This document shows positions 22,530 to 27,161 of a DNA stretch of 27,161 bases, piece by piece. Numbering within the stretch: the stretch's first letter is position 1; every line of letters begins with the position of its first letter. Under the pieces are notes generated by a model. It saw nothing but the letters and a program-made list of their open reading frames with translations. It was not told the DNA's origin and ran no database searches. Source of the stretch: a virus; IMG/VR virus record IMGVR_UViG_3300025860_000073, positions 1 to 27,161 of that record, one strand, 5' to 3'. The translations under genes were made by a program, and so were the position numbers.

Positions 22530-25500
22530 ATGGCAGTAGTTTTTTCAAACAACGCCAAAACAACGTTGGCATCTACCGTATCTACATCTGCGACGAGCAT
22601 AACAGTCGCGGATGGTAGTGTGTTTCCTGCACTTAACGGTTCAGATTACACATACGTCACTTTTGAGGACTCTAGTGGCAACGTTGAGATCGTAAAGGTT
22701 ACAGCACTTAGCGGTAACACGCTTACGGTTGTCCGAGCGCAAGACAACACTTCTGCCAGAGCATTCAGTTCTGGCGGCAAGTGCGAACTTCGCTTAACTT
22801 CGGCGGGGCTGAATGACGTAACTACTACTACGGCTTCGGTAACTGCCGCAGGCGCGTTAATGGATAGCGAAATTAGTAACATTGAGGCTATCAAAACGCT
22901 TAACCAAAGCGTAAGAACTGTAGACAGCGTTAACTTCGGTGCTGTGAACACCACAGGCGATATTGAAACTGGATCTAAGTTAATTTTCGGAACCCACGAC
23001 AGCGAGCTAGGCAATAACTATCTTCAGTTTAACGCCAACTCTCATGCTTTTATTGGTCATAATGTTGTTGGAAAAACTTTAAGTTTTAAAATCTCTGTAG
23101 CTGCGCCACTGGATACCACACCATTCACCTTGACGCAATATGGAATGACCATCAACGGCACGATGGCCACGACCGGCTCAATCACTGGCGGCGGTACAAT
23201 AAAAACCGGCAACGATACCGGCAAAATTATGCTGGGTACGTCGAACGACCTCCAAATCTATCACGATGGAAATCACAGTCACCTTCGCAACGCTACCGGA
23301 GACTTACGAATCAGAAGTGACGGATTTAAAATCCAAAATTATGGAGCAAATAGCTCCTATATGACTGGCGTTAATGGCGGTGCTGTTAGCTTGTACTTTG
23401 CCGGTGTGTCTAAAGTAACAACGACAGCCAACGGCGTTACTGTAACGGGAAGCCTTTCAGCAGCAGGCGGCAGCTCCACCAACTGGAATGCAGCCTACGG
23501 CTGGGGTAACCATGCATCTGCGGGTTACTTAACAAGCTACACCGATACAAACACAACTTACTCTATCCAAGATGGAGAGCTTTCGCAGAACAACTTTACA
23601 AACGCAGACCATACGAAACTCAATGGCATTGCTGCTAATGCAAACAACTATGTGCTGCCATTTACAAACAACTCTACCAACTGGAATACTGCATACGGTT
23701 GGGGTAACCACGCTAGTGCTGGGTACTACGCTGCGAGCAACCCTAACGGTTACACCAACGACCAAACTGCCGCTGAGATACTTACTGCTATTAAGACTGT
23801 TGACGGCTCAGGCTCTGGCTTAGATGCTGATTTGTTAGATGGGCAACATGGTTCTTACTATGCAGCTAATTCTTCACTAAACAGTTACATGCCTATAAGG
23901 ATGTCTACCCCCTACGCTGTGATACCTACTGGCGGCTGGGCTGGCTATAACTTAGGCAATGGAACCATGTTGCAGGCGAGTTCTACTGGACTCCCATCTG
24001 GAGGAACGCATGGTTACTGGCATGTTACTGGTAGACGAGATACCAGCGGCGGCTATGTTGGTCTCTATTTCCAAGATTACAGCGCATCGTCTGGCATGTG
24101 GATTGGTAAAAGTTTAACTAGTGCTGATCCAACATGGGAGAGAGTATGGAGTGCTGGTACAGACGGCTCAGGCTCTGGCTTAGATGCTGATCTACTTGAT
24201 GGGCTTAACAGCACTTCATTTGTACGCTCTGATGCTAACGATACAATGAATGCCCTGTTGACAATAAACACAACCAACGATGCTCAACTTAGCTTAACGT
24301 CTGCCAATGGCTGGACAGGAATATCGTTTAACGATGGGGCTGCGCGAGGTGCTGAGTACCTTTGGCACAACGGCAATCACGGAACCTTTGCTTTGGGCGG
24401 CGGCGGTTCCGATGTAGCAGGCAAAAAACTTCATGTAGATGGCGGATTGTCAGTAGGCGCTAGCTCGGATACCACAGCAACTCCTGCTAACGGTATATAT
24501 TCAGAAGGCAATGTATCTGCCAATGGAACTACTATAGGAGCGGACGGGACATACGCAGGATACAGCGTTACAGGATTTGGCGGCACGACCAATGGTTACA
24601 ATAGAGTGTTCGGACACAACAGCAACGCTGACGGCTTGTATTTAGCTGCTGCTTCTGGGCGAGGTATAATCTTCAGGGTAAACGGCTCTGGTGCTAACTC
24701 TTTTGCGTTTAATTCTACGGGACATTTCCAACTCAACAACACCACAGTAATAGACTCAAGCCGCAACCTGACTAACATTGGCACTATCTCCAGTGGCGTA
24801 ATAACAAGCACAGGTGCAATTACATCTGCTGACTTCTTTAAAGCGACAGGTAGCAACTTAAAGTTTAGTGCTGGTGGGAATCACATCTTTAACGTGGATT
24901 TAAACGGAAAGATCTATCCACAAACGCACAATGCGGTGGATATAGGTTTTAATAATACTACTGCGTTTAGAAATCTATACTTGTCTGGAACTGTTAATAG
25001 TACTAGCGGTAATTATACTACTACTACTTCTAGGAATAGATTTACAACCAGTTCGGGCTACATAGAGCTTGGCCCAATGAACGCAACTTGGGCGCATATT
25101 TACACTGATAGAGCAAACTTTTACTTTAACAAAAACCTATATGTTTTAGGTAGCAAAGTCTGGCACGCAGGCAACGATGGCTCTGGCTCTGGTCTTGATG
25201 CTGATTTATTGGATGGACAGCAGGGTTCTTACTACTATAGCTCGGCTAACCCGCCACCTTTAACTGCCGACCCCACTCTAACTTTGACTGGAGATGTTAC
25301 AGGCTCTGCTACGTTTACTAATTTAGGTAACGCTACACTAACCGCTGTAGTTAACAACGATAGCCACTACCATTCACAAGTATACATACCAGACACTCGT
25401 GGAGCGCAGAGAGCGCCTAGTTACTATAATGATAGATATGCTCAGTGGGATTTTCAGCAGAACACTGATACTTTAGCTGGTGGAGATTCATGGCACGCCC

Positions 25501-26714
25501 TTCAGACCGTTGCTCCGTGGTCGGTTTATAACAGCGCCCATCGTCAACAGCAGCTTGCTTGGACTGGAACTGGCGGATTAAAGTTTCGATACGCAACTAG
25601 CGAAAGCGCATGGGCAGGGTGGCAGACACTTTGGACATCTGGCAATGACGGTTCAGGTTCTGGCTTAGATGCTGATACGCTTGACGGGATTCAGGGAGCA
25701 TCATTTTTACGAAGTGATGCATCAGATTCTATTGCGGCGGGAACCACCTATACTTTTGGGACTTCTAATGCAGAAGGATTCAGATTTACAAACAGTTCTT
25801 ATAGTAAATCACTTTATATTGGTGGTTGGTCTGGTTCCTTAAATTCATCTGGTATCTCAAGAATACGAAACTCTAATGATAATTTGCACATTGACTGTGG
25901 CTCTGCGGGCAATTTGTATTTTAACCACTACGCTACTGGCAACATCTATTATCGCGGATCTACTCTTTGGGGCGCGGTAAACGATGGCTCAGGCTCTGGT
26001 CTTGATGCTGATACGGTTGATGGAATACAAGGTGCTTCATTCCTGCGCTCCGATGCTACTGACTATCAGAACAACACTATCTACCAACGTGGTTACTTAG
26101 TAAATGAAACTGCTTATCGCAACAGAGGCGTTTATGGTAACTATAACTCAAGCAAAACTAACCACATCTGGTCTATGGGTGTTGCATACAAAAACCATGC
26201 CTCTGGAACTAACTTTGGCAACCTCTACGGTCTAGCTTATAAGCACACCAATAACGGAACTGGTGGCACTATGGCTGGTGGGCATCAGATGGTGTGGTGT
26301 CAGAACGGTACTGGTTATGCTGCAATGGGTTCAAACATCTGGACTTCAGGTAACGTGACGGCTTACTCAGATATTCGAGTTAAAGAAAACCTAAAAGTAA
26401 TCCCTAATGCCTTAAATAAAGTAATGCAACTTAATGGGTATACATACGATAGGACTGATTTAAGCCCTGCAACCACTGAAGAAGAAGACATTACCTACGC
26501 CCACAACCCAACAGGTAGACACGTTGGTGTAATTGCACAAGAAGTTCTAAAGGTGTTACCTGAAGCAGTAACTGGTGGCCCGAACAGTATGGATGGGACT
26601 GATGATGACCACTATTCAGTTGCCTACGGTAATATGGTTGCACTGCTAATAGAGTCCATAAAAGAACTTAAAGCCGATGTCGATGACCTCAAAACCCAAT
26701 TGGAGAATAAATAA
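22530..26714 (+). CDS. Large tail fibre with C-terminal S74 intramolecular chaperone (1394 aa)
   Basis: This is the main receptor-binding fibre, expected to be a trimer. Residues 1-100 are a virion-attachment-type domain (TSATSITVADGSVFPALNGS, VTALSGNTLTVVRAQDNTSA). Next come LQIYHDGNHSHLRNATGDLR (about 243-262), two NW-AYGWGNHASAGY modules (about 318-333 and 384-399) and five DGSGSGLDAD modules (starting at 425, 545, 883, 1040 and 1152). The last 115 residues are the S74 peptidase/chaperone: YSDIRVKENLKVI with S1280 as the likely self-cleavage serine, HVGVIAQEVLKVLPEAV, and a final coiled coil (LLIESIKELKADVDDLKTQL). After trimer folding, the chaperone domain is normally released. GAGG at 22518-22521 is the ribosome binding site. 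Confidence 0.93.
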   Translation: MAVVFSNNAKTTLASTVSTSATSITVADGSVFPALNGSDYTYVTFEDSSGNVEIVKVTALSGNTLTVVRAQDNTSARAFSSGGKCELRLTSAGLNDVTTTTASVTAAGALMDSEISNIEAIKTLNQSVRTVDSVNFGAVNTTGDIETGSKLIFGTHDSELGNNYLQFNANSHAFIGHNVVGKTLSFKISVAAPLDTTPFTLTQYGMTINGTMATTGSITGGGTIKTGNDTGKIMLGTSNDLQIYHDGNHSHLRNATGDLRIRSDGFKIQNYGANSSYMTGVNGGAVSLYFAGVSKVTTTANGVTVTGSLSAAGGSSTNWNAAYGWGNHASAGYLTSYTDTNTTYSIQDGELSQNNFTNADHTKLNGIAANANNYVLPFTNNSTNWNTAYGWGNHASAGYYAASNPNGYTNDQTAAEILTAIKTVDGSGSGLDADLLDGQHGSYYAANSSLNSYMPIRMSTPYAVIPTGGWAGYNLGNGTMLQASSTGLPSGGTHGYWHVTGRRDTSGGYVGLYFQDYSASSGMWIGKSLTSADPTWERVWSAGTDGSGSGLDADLLDGLNSTSFVRSDANDTMNALLTINTTNDAQLSLTSANGWTGISFNDGAARGAEYLWHNGNHGTFALGGGGSDVAGKKLHVDGGLSVGASSDTTATPANGIYSEGNVSANGTTIGADGTYAGYSVTGFGGTTNGYNRVFGHNSNADGLYLAAASGRGIIFRVNGSGANSFAFNSTGHFQLNNTTVIDSSRNLTNIGTISSGVITSTGAITSADFFKATGSNLKFSAGGNHIFNVDLNGKIYPQTHNAVDIGFNNTTAFRNLYLSGTVNSTSGNYTTTTSRNRFTTSSGYIELGPMNATWAHIYTDRANFYFNKNLYVLGSKVWHAGNDGSGSGLDADLLDGQQGSYYYSSANPPPLTADPTLTLTGDVTGSATFTNLGNATLTAVVNNDSHYHSQVYIPDTRGAQRAPSYYNDRYAQWDFQQNTDTLAGGDSWHALQTVAPWSVYNSAHRQQQLAWTGTGGLKFRYATSESAWAGWQTLWTSGNDGSGSGLDADTLDGIQGASFLRSDASDSIAAGTTYTFGTSNAEGFRFTNSSYSKSLYIGGWSGSLNSSGISRIRNSNDNLHIDCGSAGNLYFNHYATGNIYYRGSTLWGAVNDGSGSGLDADTVDGIQGASFLRSDATDYQNNTIYQRGYLVNETAYRNRGVYGNYNSSKTNHIWSMGVAYKNHASGTNFGNLYGLAYKHTNNGTGGTMAGGHQMVWCQNGTGYAAMGSNIWTSGNVTAYSDIRVKENLKVIPNALNKVMQLNGYTYDRTDLSPATTEEEDITYAHNPTGRHVGVIAQEVLKVLPEAVTGGPNSMDGTDDDHYSVAYGNMVALLIESIKELKADVDDLKTQLENK
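23475..23726 (+). repeat. Pair of 54-bp GWGNHASAGY repeats in the fibre gene
   Basis: Copies at 23475-23528 and 23673-23726 encode nearly the same residues (STNWN-AYGWGNHASAGY). They share runs such as ACCAACTGGAAT and TGGGGTAACCA, with mostly third-position differences elsewhere. They are 198 bases (66 residues) apart, in frame. Confidence 0.85.
23802..26024 (+). repeat. Five dispersed 42-bp DGSGSGLDAD-LDG repeats in the fibre gene
   Basis: Copies start at 23802, 24162, 25176, 25647 and 25983, all in frame. Copies 1 and 2 are identical over the first 31 bases, and copy 5 differs from them mainly by synonymous changes. The repeats tend to follow a Trp-containing turn (WSAGT, WHAGN, WTSGN, WGAVN). 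They lead into variable segments ending GSYY or FLRSDA, so they look like linkers between exchangeable fibre modules. Confidence 0.88.
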
Positions 26715-26989
26715 TGTCAGTAACTTACGAGCTACTAGAAGAATACACAGGCACTCGCACCACTGAAATGCCTGACCCCGATAACGAAGGTGAGACTGTT
26801 TCTACTGAAACTGATTGCCGTGACATTCAGGTTCGCTTTACTTGTGGTGATACCGATTGCGTCCATGAGCGTTCTGTAAATGTCTGCTTTGATGCTGACG
26901 GTGCATACGATGCAGCGGCTACCTTAGTCCGTGTTGGTGAGGTTGCTATGGGCGTAGAGCAGAAAATAGCCTGCGGTGTAATTAGTTAA
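26714..26989 (+). CDS. Small cysteine-containing protein after the fibre (91 aa)
   Basis: The ATG overlaps the fibre stop by one base, and the stop overlaps the next ATG by one base (TAATG). The protein has four or five cysteines in the central and late parts (TDCRDIQVRFTCGDTDCVHE, NVCFDADG, KIACGVIS) and an Asp/Glu/Thr-rich first half. The pattern CGDTDCVHERSVNVCFD looks like strand-forming residues with a possible metal or disulphide site. No family was recognised. The tight coupling to the fibre suggests a tail or fibre accessory. Confidence 0.75.
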   Translation: MSVTYELLEEYTGTRTTEMPDPDNEGETVSTETDCRDIQVRFTCGDTDCVHERSVNVCFDADGAYDAAATLVRVGEVAMGVEQKIACGVIS

Positions 26990-27161
26990 TGGCTCTACCA
27001 ACGTCAGGTGCCATATCGTTTGCTAACCTACAGTCTGAGTTTGGAGGCTCTAACCCTATAACTATGGGGGAGTATGCAGCCTTCCGTGTGTCTGGCAGTG
27101 GCAACACAATTAGCATGAACCAGTTTTATGGTGCAGTCGGTACTGACACACAGACTGTAAC
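26989..27161 (+). CDS. Start of a further tail-region protein (partial, cut by window edge)
   Basis: The ORF opens at ATG 26989, overlapping the previous stop, and stays open for 57 codons to the window end. The opening LPTSGAISFANLQSEFGGSN, followed by PITMGEYAAF, is a pattern (GAIS-F-x-x-[IL]-Q-x-EFGGSNP...EY) that I know from tail proteins of marine phages. The rest (VSGSGNTISMNQFYGA) is glycine/serine-rich. The full length and function cannot be judged here. Confidence 0.75.
   Translation, partial: MALPTSGAISFANLQSEFGGSNPITMGEYAAFRVSGSGNTISMNQFYGAVGTDTQTV

Noticed and set aside
22530-26714. Diversity-generating retroelement variable region in the fibre
   Set aside because: The repeats are linker modules with mainly synonymous differences. 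No reverse transcriptase, template repeat or adenine-biased variation is visible in the window.

Overview
The window is one continuous stretch of a tailed-phage genome (Caudoviricetes), most likely a short-tailed (podovirus-type) virus. It holds the morphogenesis and lysis half of the genome. Every credible gene is on the + strand. Genes are tightly packed, with many 1-base (TAATG) or 4-base (ATGA, GTGA) stop/start overlaps, and only two sizeable gaps lack genes. Nothing here is bacterial, and no integrase, transposon, tRNA or CRISPR was seen. The mix of families (P22-type portal, N4 gp56-like capsid, small zinc-ribbon and DUF6321-like proteins, GTA-type 3-TM holin, M15 endolysin, fibre repeats) is one I associate with aquatic, especially marine, phages of proteobacteria. 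That host and habitat reading is inference from general knowledge.

Layout. 1-496: the tail of an upstream gene and two small, very lysine/alanine-rich genes. 497-5269: large terminase with an N-terminal four-cysteine motif, P22-type portal, and acidic scaffold. 5269-5937: three small genes (zinc ribbon, basic DUF6321-like, short protein with a hydrophobic N-terminus). 5938-6193: a non-coding, hairpin-rich leader that begins with a palindrome containing TATAAT. 6194-7386: major capsid gene followed by a strong intrinsic terminator. 7402-9193: head-completion and adaptor genes. 9138-19699: GNAT-like protein, two small virion-type proteins, a 757-aa protein and a 2169-aa giant, in an order resembling T7 genes 13-14-15-16. 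19696-20707: lysis cassette (3-TM holin, coiled-coil/TM protein, M15 peptidase). 20708-20763: short gap carrying a second copy of the palindrome. 20764-27161: BppU-like protein, a repeat protein, a tail-fibre-associated protein, a 1394-aa fibre with a C-terminal S74 chaperone, a small cysteine-containing protein, and the start of another gene cut by the window edge.

How it works together (inference): terminase and portal package DNA into a capsid built from the gp56-like shell on the acidic scaffold. Adaptor proteins close the portal. The internal virion proteins, including the giant with a lysozyme-like N-terminus and an HExxH motif, are probably ejected to open a path through the envelope. 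Fibres bind the host, and holin plus endolysin release progeny. The most notable unexplained signals are the shared palindrome ATATTAGC-N4-CTAATAT in the only two real intergenic gaps, the structured capsid leader, the cysteine motif on the terminase, and the giant multi-domain virion protein.
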